DNA from: an uncultured Micropruina sp.
GTDB lineage: Bacteria; Actinomycetota; Actinomycetes; Propionibacteriales; Propionibacteriaceae
Length of the DNA stretch: 33,242 nucleotides
Direction: 5' to 3'
NCBI GenBank assembly: GCA_937863965.1
Contig: CALMIQ010000001.1
Coordinates: 1 to 33,242, forward strand
A model generated the notes under the pieces. That model was given only the letters and a program-made list of their open reading frames with translations. It did no database searches and had not been told where the DNA came from. The position numbers and the translations under genes were made by a program. Shown piece after piece: positions 1 to 6,939 of the stretch. How positions within the stretch are numbered: the stretch's first letter is position 1; each line of letters starts with the position of its first letter.

Positions 1-101
1 GCGGCGACGGCGCGGGCGAGCCTGTCTCCGGGCTCGCCGGTCTGGCAGGCGGCCACGAGCAGCAGCGCCGCGGTCAGCATCGTGGTGAGCAGTGGTCGCA
101 T
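1..101 (-). CDS. Putative lipoprotein, N-terminal part only
   Basis: The reverse strand opens with ATG at 101 and runs off the left edge of the window after 33 codons. The visible residues form a lipoprotein signal peptide: MRPLL, a hydrophobic core rich in Ala and Leu, then a lipobox LVAAC with the lipidated cysteine at residue 19. The mature part begins TGEPGDRLARAVAA. This places the protein at the outer face of the cytoplasmic membrane. Too little is visible to name a function. It is divergent from the amidohydrolase remnant at 127, with only 25 bases between the two starts. Confidence 0.6.
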   Translation of the reverse strand, partial: MRPLLTTMLTAALLLVAACQTGEPGDRLARAVA

Positions 102-126
102 CCCGACCGTGTATACCATCCCTGCC

Positions 127-978
127 ATGACAGCCCTCACCATCGGCCGGGTGCGTCCCTGGGGCGACCGACCCGCCGACATCGTCATCCGCGACGGACT
201 GATCGTCGCCGTCCGGCCGGCCGGGAGCGCCCCGGCCGAGGGCGAGTGGATCGACGGGGCCGGATCGCTGGCGCTGCCCGGCTTCGTCAACGCCCACGCC
301 CATGTCGACAAGAGCTGGTGGGGCAGGCCGTGGGTCTCCTACGGCGGCGAGCCCACCACCCAGGGGCGGATCGCGCACGAGCGCGCCGAGCGCGATCGGT
401 ACGGCATCCCGGGCGAGGAAGCCACCGTGGCGGTGCTGCGCGAGTTCCTCCGGCACGGCACCACCGCCACCCGCAGCCATGTCGACGTCGATCTCGGGGT
501 GGGGTTGCGCGGCCTGGAGGTCGTCCGGGCGGCGGCCGCGCGGCTCGGCGGGGCGGTGGCGGTGGAACTGGTCGCCTTTCCGCAGGACGGGGTGATCCGG
601 CGGCCCGGCGTCCTGGACCTGCTCGACCGGGCCGCCGCGGACGGCGTGGACCACATCGGCGGCATCGACCCCTGCACCATCGACTTCGACCCCATCGCCC
701 AGCTGGACGGCCTGTTCCGCATCGCCGAGCGGCACGGCGTGGGCATCGACATCCACCTGCACGACGGCGGGGACCTGGGCGCCTGGCAGTACCGGCTGCT
801 GATCGATCGCACCCGGGCCACCGGGCTGCACGGCCGGGTGAACGTCTCGCACGGCTTCGCCCTCGGCGACCTGGACGCCGACCGCTCCCGGCGGCTGGTG
901 GACGAGCTCGCCGAGGCCGGCATCTCCTGGACGACGGTGGCGCCCCGCCCGATCGTCAGACCTTCTTCGACTCGGTGA
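127..978 (+). pseudogene. Amidohydrolase (cytosine-deaminase-like), 3' end lost
   Basis: This resembles metal-dependent amidohydrolases of the cytosine deaminase/N-isopropylammelide group. The N-terminal beta-sandwich segment is followed by the HxH metal site in NAHAHVDKS, a SHVDVD segment, and later metal ligands in DIHLHDGG and VNVSHGF. The ATG at 127 is chosen because TACCAT lies 7 bases before it, as at other leaderless genes here; a GTG at 82 would only add a poorly supported extension. The family normally has about 400 residues and ends its active site with a conserved Asp around residue 310. This reading frame has 283 residues and stops 23 bases inside the 3' end of the oppositely oriented binding-protein gene. 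After ISWTTVAPRPIV the family similarity ends, so the Asp and the C-terminal domain are missing. It is probably inactive, unless the junction is an assembly error. Confidence 0.7.
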
Positions 979-1960
979 GCCAGCCGGCGAGCTGGTCCAT
1001 CAGCTTCGCCTGCGAGGAGTAGTCCATCGAGCTGTAGGCGTTCGGGAACACCTGTCCGGCCTGCAGCGCCGGGTGCTTGGCGAAGGTCGCCTGCTTCTTC
1101 AGGTCGTCGCTCTGGAAACCCTCGACCGAGAGCAGGATGATGTCGCCCGACATCACCGTGCCGGCGTTCTCCCAGCTGTAGATGTCCCAGTAGTAGGGGC
1201 CCTCCGGCTTCAGCTCGGTCAGCTTCACCCCGAGGCTCTTGTAGAGCTGGGTCTGCGGCTCGTCCTCGGGCTTGACCAGGTAGATCCCGTCGGCGTCGGC
1301 GTACATCACGGTGACCTCGAGGCCGGATTCGCCGGCGGCCGCGGTCAGCTTGGTGGAGGCGGTGGCGAAGGCGGCCCGGTCGGCGTCCACCTTGGCCTGG
1401 TCGGCGCCGAGCGCGACCGCCAGCTTGGCGTTGCTCTCGATCACGTCGAGGCCCTTGCCGCCCACCTTCACCGCCGCCACCGGGGCGATGTCGAGGATCT
1501 TCTTCTGCTGCTCCAGATCCTTCAACCCGTAGTAGGGCGACTTGGCGTCGATGGTGCCCTCGCGATCGGAGGGGTACACGGCGGTGACGATCAGGTCGGG
1601 CTCGGCCTCGGCCAGCGCCTCCAGGTCGATCTCGCCGTAGGCGTTGCCGACGATCTTCACCTGCGACAGGTCGTAGCCGGCGAAGCGCGGGTCGTTCTTG
1701 ACGTCGACCCGGCCGAAGACGGCCACCGGCTGCACGCCGTAGGACAGCAGCGACAGCACCTGATCGGCGAAGCCGGCCACCCGTTCGGGCTTGTGGTCGA
1801 GGGTGATCGTGGCGCCGGTGTCGTCGGTGTAGCTCCAGCCGGACGCCGCCGGCGCCGACGCCGAGGTGGCCGGGGTGCCGGCGCCCGAGCCGCAGGCGGC
1901 GAGCGCCAGCACGGTCACCAGGGCGCCCAGAATCAGGCTCAGTTTCTTGGTGAGGTTCAT
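956..1960 (-). CDS. Ferric-siderophore ABC transporter substrate-binding lipoprotein
   Basis: This is a FepB/FecB-type periplasmic-binding-protein homologue (334 residues) that would capture ferric siderophore outside the membrane and hand it to the permeases encoded upstream. A lipoprotein signal is clear: MNLTKK, a hydrophobic core, and lipobox LAAC with Cys23. The Ser/Ala-rich linker is followed by a WSYTDDTGATITLDHKPERV segment typical of the family's first beta-strands, and by a helix-backed region around EIDLEALAEAEPDLIV. The length is normal. It is the last gene of the uptake operon but has its own iron box directly upstream, so it can be transcribed separately. No Shine-Dalgarno sequence precedes the ATG at 1960; a -10-like AACCTT lies 6 bases before it. 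The siderophore it binds cannot be told from sequence. Confidence 0.92.
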   Translation of the reverse strand: MNLTKKLSLILGALVTVLALAACGSGAGTPATSASAPAASGWSYTDDTGATITLDHKPERVAGFADQVLSLLSYGVQPVAVFGRVDVKNDPRFAGYDLSQVKIVGNAYGEIDLEALAEAEPDLIVTAVYPSDREGTIDAKSPYYGLKDLEQQKKILDIAPVAAVKVGGKGLDVIESNAKLAVALGADQAKVDADRAAFATASTKLTAAAGESGLEVTVMYADADGIYLVKPEDEPQTQLYKSLGVKLTELKPEGPYYWDIYSWENAGTVMSGDIILLSVEGFQSDDLKKQATFAKHPALQAGQVFPNAYSSMDYSSQAKLMDQLAGWLTESKKV

Positions 1961-1965
1961 GGCGG

Positions 1966-1984
1966 GAAGGTTAGCCTAACCTAA
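1966..1984 (-). promoter_or_regulatory. DtxR/IdeR-type iron box before the binding-protein gene
   Basis: The 19 bases read GAAGGTTAGCCTAACCTAA on the plus strand and match the known DtxR/IdeR consensus TTAGGTTAGSCTAACCTAA at 17 positions. The box ends 5 bases before the start codon at 1960 and its right part includes the TAG stop codon (1981-1983, reverse strand) of the upstream ATPase gene. Iron-loaded DtxR/IdeR would be expected to block transcription here. Confidence 0.88.
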
Positions 1985-2793
1985 ATAGCCGGAACCGCTG
2001 TGTCCGGCGCGGGCTCGAGGGGCACCACCAACGGCCGCCCGGACGCCGGGTCGGCCATCACCAGTGCCTCCAGGCCGAAGGCCGTGGCCAGCACCGCGGG
2101 CGTGATCACGTCCCACGGCGCACCGTCGGCGAGCACCCCGCCCTCGTGCAGCACGATCAGCCGATCGGAGTAGCGGGCGGCGAGGCTGAGGTCGTGCAGC
2201 ACCATCACGATCGTGCTGCCCTGCCGGGCGTTGATCTGCCGGACCAGCCGCAGCACCTCGAGCTGATGGCTGAGATCGAGAAAGGTGGTCGGCTCGTCGA
2301 GCAGGATCACCGGCGCGTCCTGGGCCAGCACCAGGGCGATCCAGGCCCGCTGCAGCTGACCGCCCGACAGCGAGCCCACGTCGCGGTCGGCCAACTCGGT
2401 CATGCCGGTGGACGCGATCGCCTCGGCCACCTTCGCGGCGTCCTCGGCGCTCCACGGGCGCAGCAGCGTCTGGTGCGGGTGGCGGCCCCGCATCACCAGG
2501 TCGCGAACGGTGGTGGCGGCCGGGGTGAGCGGCTTCTGCGGCAGGATGGCCAGCCGCCGGGCCACCGCCCGCGCCGACAGCTGGCGGACCGGCGTGCCCT
2601 CCAGCCGCACCACCCCGGACGACGGAGCCAGGAGGCGTCCGAAGGCCTTCAACAGCGTCGACTTGCCGCAGCCGTTCGCCCCGATCAGCGTGGTCACGGT
2701 GCCCGGCTCGATCTGCACGGTGAGGCCGGTGAAGACGACATGGCCGTCGTAGCCGAGGGTGACCCGGTCGGCCACCAGGGCGGGCATGGTCAT
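1981..2793 (-). CDS. Ferric-siderophore ABC transporter ATPase (FepC-like)
   Basis: This 270-residue cytoplasmic ATPase would power siderophore import through the two permeases encoded upstream. All nucleotide-binding motifs are present: Walker A GANGCGKST near residue 40, signature LSGGQLQR, Walker B VILLDEPTT followed by the FLDL D-loop, and the switch histidine in MVLHDLS. The order and length are typical of FepC/FhuC proteins. The start at ATG 2793 overlaps the permease stop codon by four bases (ATGA), which indicates translational coupling. The stop codon lies inside the iron box of the following binding-protein gene. Confidence 0.93.
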   Translation of the reverse strand: MTMPALVADRVTLGYDGHVVFTGLTVQIEPGTVTTLIGANGCGKSTLLKAFGRLLAPSSGVVRLEGTPVRQLSARAVARRLAILPQKPLTPAATTVRDLVMRGRHPHQTLLRPWSAEDAAKVAEAIASTGMTELADRDVGSLSGGQLQRAWIALVLAQDAPVILLDEPTTFLDLSHQLEVLRLVRQINARQGSTIVMVLHDLSLAARYSDRLIVLHEGGVLADGAPWDVITPAVLATAFGLEALVMADPASGRPLVVPLEPAPDTAVPAI

Positions 2794-3845
2794 CGGCGCT
2801 CCTTGCGGTTGTGACGGGTGATCAGCCAGATCAGGTAGGGCGCGCCGATGATCGCGGTGACGATCCCGACCGGGATCTCGGTGCCGAAGGCCACCCGTGC
2901 GCCGACGTCCGCGGTCACGACCAGGACGGCCCCGACCAGGGCGGACGCGATCAGCGGCGGACGTGGCGTCCGGGTCAGCCGGCGGGCCACCTGGGGCGCG
3001 ACGAAGGCCACGAACTCGACCGGCCCGGCGGCCGAGACCGCCGCGCTGGTCAGCACGACGGCGATGACGATGACCAGCAGCCGGTGCCGCTGCACGGCGA
3101 CGCCCAGGCCGGTGGAGAAGTCGTCGCCGAGCTGGCCCAGGTCGAGCGGCGCCGTCTGGGTGAGCGCGAACGGCACCGCGACGGCGAGGACGACGAGCAT
3201 CGGCCACACGCTCGCCCAGGACACCCCCGACAGGCTGCCCACCATCCACTGGGTGGCGGCCGTCGCCTGGGTGAGCTGGGCCCGGACCAGCAGGAAGTTG
3301 GTCAGCCCGCCGAGGATGGCGGTGACGCCGATGCCGATCAGGATCAGCCGGAAGCTGTCCACGCCCTGCCGCCAGGACAGGCCGTAGACCACCGCGGCGG
3401 CCAGCAGCCCGCCGATCGTGGCCACCACCGGAATGCCGAGACCGAGCAGCGAGGCGCCGACCGAGTAGCCGCCGCCCCCGATCACGATCGCGACGACGGC
3501 GCCGGCGGCCGCACCCGAGGTGACTCCGAGGATGTCCGGGGTGGCCAGCGGGTTGCGGGAGAAGGTCTGGGTGAGGGCACCGGCCAGGCCGAGGCACAAC
3601 CCGACCGCGATCCCGGCCGCGGCCCGCGGCAGCCTCAACTCGAAGACGATGAAGCCGAAGGTGCGGCTGCCGGCGCCCAGCAGCGTCGTCCAGACGTCGC
3701 CGACACCCATCCGTGCCGATCCGGCGGCGATGCCGAAGGTGAAGACGCCAAGCACCAGGACGGCGCAGCCCAGGGTGATCCAGAGCACCCGGGCGCGCCA
3801 GGGCAACGCGATGACACCCAGGTCGATCCCCTGCCGGCGGCTCAC
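2790..3845 (-). CDS. Ferric-siderophore ABC transporter permease (FepG-like)
   Basis: This is a FecCD-family inner-membrane permease of 351 residues, second subunit of the importer. It shows about nine hydrophobic segments and the family's GPVEFVAFVAPQVARRL loop that contacts the ATPase, followed by a PVGIVTAIIGAPYLIWLI segment near the C-terminus. The start is GTG at 3845 because it overlaps the upstream permease's stop in a GTGA arrangement and gives MSRRQGIDLG; longer forms upstream would read through the neighbouring gene. The stop overlaps the ATPase start by four bases, so permease, permease and ATPase form one tightly coupled unit. Confidence 0.93.
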   Translation of the reverse strand: MSRRQGIDLGVIALPWRARVLWITLGCAVLVLGVFTFGIAAGSARMGVGDVWTTLLGAGSRTFGFIVFELRLPRAAAGIAVGLCLGLAGALTQTFSRNPLATPDILGVTSGAAAGAVVAIVIGGGGYSVGASLLGLGIPVVATIGGLLAAAVVYGLSWRQGVDSFRLILIGIGVTAILGGLTNFLLVRAQLTQATAATQWMVGSLSGVSWASVWPMLVVLAVAVPFALTQTAPLDLGQLGDDFSTGLGVAVQRHRLLVIVIAVVLTSAAVSAAGPVEFVAFVAPQVARRLTRTPRPPLIASALVGAVLVVTADVGARVAFGTEIPVGIVTAIIGAPYLIWLITRHNRKERR

Positions 3846-4861
3846 AGCGCCGCCAGCTTCGTCCGGCGCACGATGGCGATGAACGCGACCCCGCCCAGGG
3901 TGGCCAGCACCACACCCACCGGCACCTCGGCCTGTCCGCCGCCGATCACCCGTCCGACGGTGTCGCAGACCAGCAGGGTGACGGCACCGACCAGCCCGGA
4001 CGCCGGCAGCAGCCGGAAGTGGTTGCCGCCGACCAGGGCCCGGGCGGCGTGCGGCGCGGTCAATCCGATGAAGCCGATGGGCCCGGCCAGGGCGACGGCC
4101 GACGCGGTGGTCAAGGTGATGGCGGACAGCCCGACCAGCCGGGCCCGCCACAGCGTCTCCCCCAGCCCCTGGGCCAGCTCGGTGCCCAGCGTCAGGCTGT
4201 TCAGCGAGCGGGCGTTCGCGAAGGCCAGCACGAGCCCGACCAGCGCCAGCGCCAACGCGGGCGGCAGGGCGTCCAGGGCCCGGCCGCCGAGCGAACCCAC
4301 CACCCAGACCCGGAACGCCTCCAGCGAGCTGGCGTTGGTCAGCACCAAGAACGAGATGACCGCGTTGAGCAGGGCGGTCACGGCGGTGCCGGCGATGGCC
4401 AGCGGGACGGGGTTGGCCAGGTCGCGGCTGAGCGTGGCGATGCCGAAGACCAGCACGCTGGCGACCAGCGCGCCCCCGAGGGCCAGGAAGAGCGAGGCCG
4501 TCATCGAGTTGAAGCCGAGCAGATAGGCACCCAGCACCACCGCCAGGCTGGCGCCGCTGGACACGCCGAACAGGCCCGGGTCGGCCAGCGGGTTGCCGGT
4601 CTGGCCCTGCATCAGCGCCCCGGCCACGCCCAGGCAGCCGCCGACCAGCAGGCCGAGCAGGGTGCGCGGCACCCGCGAACCCCAGATCACGGCGTCGGTG
4701 TCGGTGGACGGGTCGAGCAGGGCCTGCAGCACCGTGCCCGGTGCCACCGGGTTGCTGCCGAGGGTGAGGCTGCCGACGACGGCGAGCAGCAGGGCCAGGC
4801 CCAGCAGGACCCAGGCGTCCACCCGCACCCGCCGGGCGACCGCGAACGCCGGGGACGACAT
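3842..4861 (-). CDS. Ferric-siderophore ABC transporter permease (FepD-like)
   Basis: This FecCD-family permease has 339 residues and is the first gene of the uptake operon. Hydrophobic segments occur throughout. The conserved G-rich stretch GCLGVAGALMQGQTGNPLADP is the family's N-terminal signature, and GPIGFIGLTAPHAARALVG is the ATPase-contact loop. It pairs with the FepG-like permease to form the channel. There is no Shine-Dalgarno sequence before the ATG at 4861. Instead TAGGCT lies exactly six bases before it, inside the iron box, which suggests a leaderless, iron-repressed transcript. Confidence 0.93.
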   Translation of the reverse strand: MSSPAFAVARRVRVDAWVLLGLALLLAVVGSLTLGSNPVAPGTVLQALLDPSTDTDAVIWGSRVPRTLLGLLVGGCLGVAGALMQGQTGNPLADPGLFGVSSGASLAVVLGAYLLGFNSMTASLFLALGGALVASVLVFGIATLSRDLANPVPLAIAGTAVTALLNAVISFLVLTNASSLEAFRVWVVGSLGGRALDALPPALALALVGLVLAFANARSLNSLTLGTELAQGLGETLWRARLVGLSAITLTTASAVALAGPIGFIGLTAPHAARALVGGNHFRLLPASGLVGAVTLLVCDTVGRVIGGGQAEVPVGVVLATLGGVAFIAIVRRTKLAAL

Positions 4862-4879
4862 ATGGTTAGCCTAACCTAA
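4861..4879. promoter_or_regulatory. Shared DtxR/IdeR-type iron box, divergent uptake/SIP promoter
   Basis: The sequence TATGGTTAGCCTAACCTAA matches the DtxR/IdeR consensus at 17 of 19 positions. It sits between the permease gene (start at 4861, minus strand) and the siderophore-interacting protein gene (start at 4900, plus strand). On the minus strand the box contains TAGGCT (4873-4868), a good -10 hexamer six bases from the permease ATG. One bound repressor could therefore silence both directions. Confidence 0.9.
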
Positions 4880-4899
4880 CCATTCCGAGGGGATGTCAC

Positions 4900-5700
4900 A
4901 TGGCCAAGTACCCGCGCCTGATGCCGGACGAGCCGCGCCTGTTCACCGCCGACGTGGTGCGCACCGAGCGGATCTCGCCCTCGTTCCAGCGCGTCACCAT
5001 CGCCTCGGCCGAGCTGGCCGAGTTCGACTGGCGCGGGCTGGACCACTGGTTCCGGTTGTTCTTCCCGCTGGCCCCGGACGCCGGCCTGCGGCTGCCCGAG
5101 GTCGAGGGACGGCTGTGGTGGAAGTCCTACCTGGCGATCCCCGACGAGCAGCGCCCGCACTGCAGCAACTACACGGTCGCCGGCTACCGGCGGCTGGGCG
5201 ACCACGCCGAGCTCGACATCGACGTGGTGCTGCACTGGCACGAGGGCCGGCTCAGCGGCGTGGCCGCCTGGTCGGTGGCGGCGCGTCCGGGCAGCCCGGT
5301 CGGCATCCTCGACCAGGGCGTGCTGTTCGACCCGCCGCAGGACACCGCCGGCTATCTGCTGGTGGCCGACGAGAGCGGGCTGCCCGCCGTCCGCGGCATC
5401 CTGCGCGACCTGCCCGCCGACGCGGTCGGCACCGCGATCATCGAGGTGCCGGCGCATGGCGACGTGATCGAGGTCGAGGCGCCCCGCGGGGTCACCGTCC
5501 AATGGGTGCCCCGCGAGGCGACCGGCGAACTGGTCGGCGCCGGCGCCCTCCGCGCGCTGCGGGAGGTCGAGGCGCCCGGGGCGGCGTCCTACGCCTTCGT
5601 GGTCGGCGAATCGAGCCTGGCCACCGAGGGACGCCGCACGCTGCACCGTGCCGGCCTGCCGAAGGAGCGGATCACCTTCTCCGGCTTCTGGAAGGCCTGA
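4900..5700 (+). CDS. Siderophore-interacting protein, FAD-dependent ferric-siderophore reductase
   Basis: This 266-residue cytoplasmic flavoprotein belongs to the SIP/ViuB family, which reduces imported ferric siderophore to release Fe(II). The N-terminal half is an FAD-binding barrel with WFRLFFP and the flavin-contact region NYTVAGYRR; the latter varies from the usual RxYT form. GVAAWSVAARPGSPVGILDQG marks the middle. The C-terminal half is the SIP domain with YLLVADESGLPAVRGIL and the ending YAFVVGESSLATEGRRTL...FSGFWKA, which is typical. A ribosome site GAGGGG precedes the ATG at 4900. It shares the iron box with the divergent uptake operon, so import and iron release should be induced together under iron limitation. 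Confidence 0.92.
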   Translation: MAKYPRLMPDEPRLFTADVVRTERISPSFQRVTIASAELAEFDWRGLDHWFRLFFPLAPDAGLRLPEVEGRLWWKSYLAIPDEQRPHCSNYTVAGYRRLGDHAELDIDVVLHWHEGRLSGVAAWSVAARPGSPVGILDQGVLFDPPQDTAGYLLVADESGLPAVRGILRDLPADAVGTAIIEVPAHGDVIEVEAPRGVTVQWVPREATGELVGAGALRALREVEAPGAASYAFVVGESSLATEGRRTLHRAGLPKERITFSGFWKA

Positions 5701-5716
5701 GCCGTCCCCTGGGCGA

Positions 5717-6469
5717 TCAGCTGTTGGCGGCGATCCAGGCGGCGCCCACGATGCCGGCCCGGTTCTGCAGTTGGGCCGGCACGATCGGCGTCCGCAGCTT
5801 CAGTTGGGGCAGGAACTTGTGCGCCTTCTTGCTGACCCCGCCGCCGACCACCAGCAGGTCGGGGGTGAACAGGAACTCGACCGTCTCGTAGTAGCGCTGC
5901 AGCCGCGGCACGTACTCGTCGTAGCTGAGGCCCTCCTTGGTCTTGATGCTGGCCGCGGCGCGCTTCTCGGCGTCGTAGCCGTCGATCTCCAGGTGGCCCA
6001 GTTCCGAGTTCGGGATGAGCACGCCGTTGTAGACGATCGCGCTGCCGATGCCGGTGCCCAGGGTGGTGACGATGACCAGCCCCTCGGCGTCCTTCGCGGC
6101 GCCGTACTTCACCTCGGCGAGGCCGGCGGCGTCGGCGTCGTTGACCAGGACGACCGGGCGTCCGAGCTCGTCGGCCAGGATCTGCTCCGCGGGCGCATCG
6201 ATCCAGGACGAGTCCACGTTCGCCGCGGACAGCGTGGTGCCGTGCTGCACCACGGCCGGAAAGGTGATGCCCACCGGGCCGTCGCCCAGGTCGGCGCCGA
6301 AGTGGTCGACGATCTGTGCGACGACCTTGGCGACATTGGCCGGCGTCGACTCGGCGGGGGTCTCGATGCGGTACCGGTCGGCGATCAGGTCGCCCACCGC
6401 GAGGTCGACGAGCGCGCCCTTGATGCCCGTCCCCCCGATGTCGATTCCCAAGACATGTTGTTGGCTCAT
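5717..6469 (-). CDS. ppgK: Polyphosphate glucokinase
   Basis: The protein phosphorylates glucose with inorganic polyphosphate (or ATP) and feeds glycolysis; this ROK-fold enzyme is characteristic of actinobacteria. It has 250 residues from the chosen start. The phosphate-binding motif DIGGTGIKGA lies near residue 10, the catalytic region has NVDSSWID and VLVNDADAAGLAE, the second phosphate loop is TLGTGIGSA, and ELGHLEIDG replaces the usual zinc-binding ROK segment, as in known PpgK. The ATG at 6469 (MSQQHVLGIDIGG) fits the family best. An ATG at 6478 and a GTG at 6496 are in frame, and an AAGGTGGG sequence lies 13 bases before 6478, so the start is uncertain by a few residues. It converges on the SIP gene with a 16-base gap. 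Confidence 0.92.
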   Translation of the reverse strand: MSQQHVLGIDIGGTGIKGALVDLAVGDLIADRYRIETPAESTPANVAKVVAQIVDHFGADLGDGPVGITFPAVVQHGTTLSAANVDSSWIDAPAEQILADELGRPVVLVNDADAAGLAEVKYGAAKDAEGLVIVTTLGTGIGSAIVYNGVLIPNSELGHLEIDGYDAEKRAAASIKTKEGLSYDEYVPRLQRYYETVEFLFTPDLLVVGGGVSKKAHKFLPQLKLRTPIVPAQLQNRAGIVGAAWIAANS

Positions 6470-6569
6470 GGGGCGCATGCTAGCGAGATCGCCCACCTTG
6501 TGAACGGGGCGATCTGCAGCGTCTTGTATCTGGCTCGTATCTGGGCCCCCGACCCGGTTCCCGCGGTCC

Positions 6570-6899
6570 TCAGCCGAAGTTCTGCAGCTGGTGCCCGTGC
6601 GCCGCGCAGCCGTCCCGGATCAGCTTCTTGTTGGCCTCGCTGACCTTCGCCGGGTCGGACAGGAACTGGATCGCGACATCGACCCACTGCTTGCTCTCAC
6701 CGGTCACCGATCCGGAATCGCGCAACTGCTCCAGGCCGGCCAGGGCGACCTTGCCGACCACCGACCCGGACGCCGCGACCGCGTCCAGCGCCGGGCATCC
6801 GACCTTGTAGGCGTCCTCGACGGTGAGCCCGGCCTGGCTGCAGCCGGACAGGGCGAGGACGCCGGCGACGGCTCCGGCGATGACGACACGACGAGACAT
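6570..6899 (-). CDS. Small lipoprotein of unknown function
   Basis: This 109-residue protein has a lipoprotein signal peptide: MSRRVVIAG, an Ala/Val/Leu core and lipobox LSGC, with the lipidated Cys at residue 20. The mature part is helical and contains two more cysteines (VGCPALD and RDGCAAHGH) that could form a disulphide. I do not recognise a family. The start ATG at 6899 has no ribosome site but lies six bases after TACACT, so the transcript is probably leaderless. It is divergent from the DEAD-box helicase gene. Confidence 0.75.
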   Translation of the reverse strand: MSRRVVIAGAVAGVLALSGCSQAGLTVEDAYKVGCPALDAVAASGSVVGKVALAGLEQLRDSGSVTGESKQWVDVAIQFLSDPAKVSEANKKLIRDGCAAHGHQLQNFG

Positions 6900-6939
6900 G
6901 CGGTCAGTGTAGGTGGGCGGTACCCGCTACGGTCATGGG
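6900..6939. promoter_or_regulatory. Compact divergent promoter pair, both apparently leaderless
   Basis: On the minus strand TACACT (6911-6906) is followed by six bases and the ATG at 6899. On the plus strand TACGGT (6928-6933) is followed by six bases and the GTG at 6940. Neither start codon has a Shine-Dalgarno sequence. The two -10 hexamers are only 16 bases apart, so the promoters may compete for polymerase. Confidence 0.6.
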
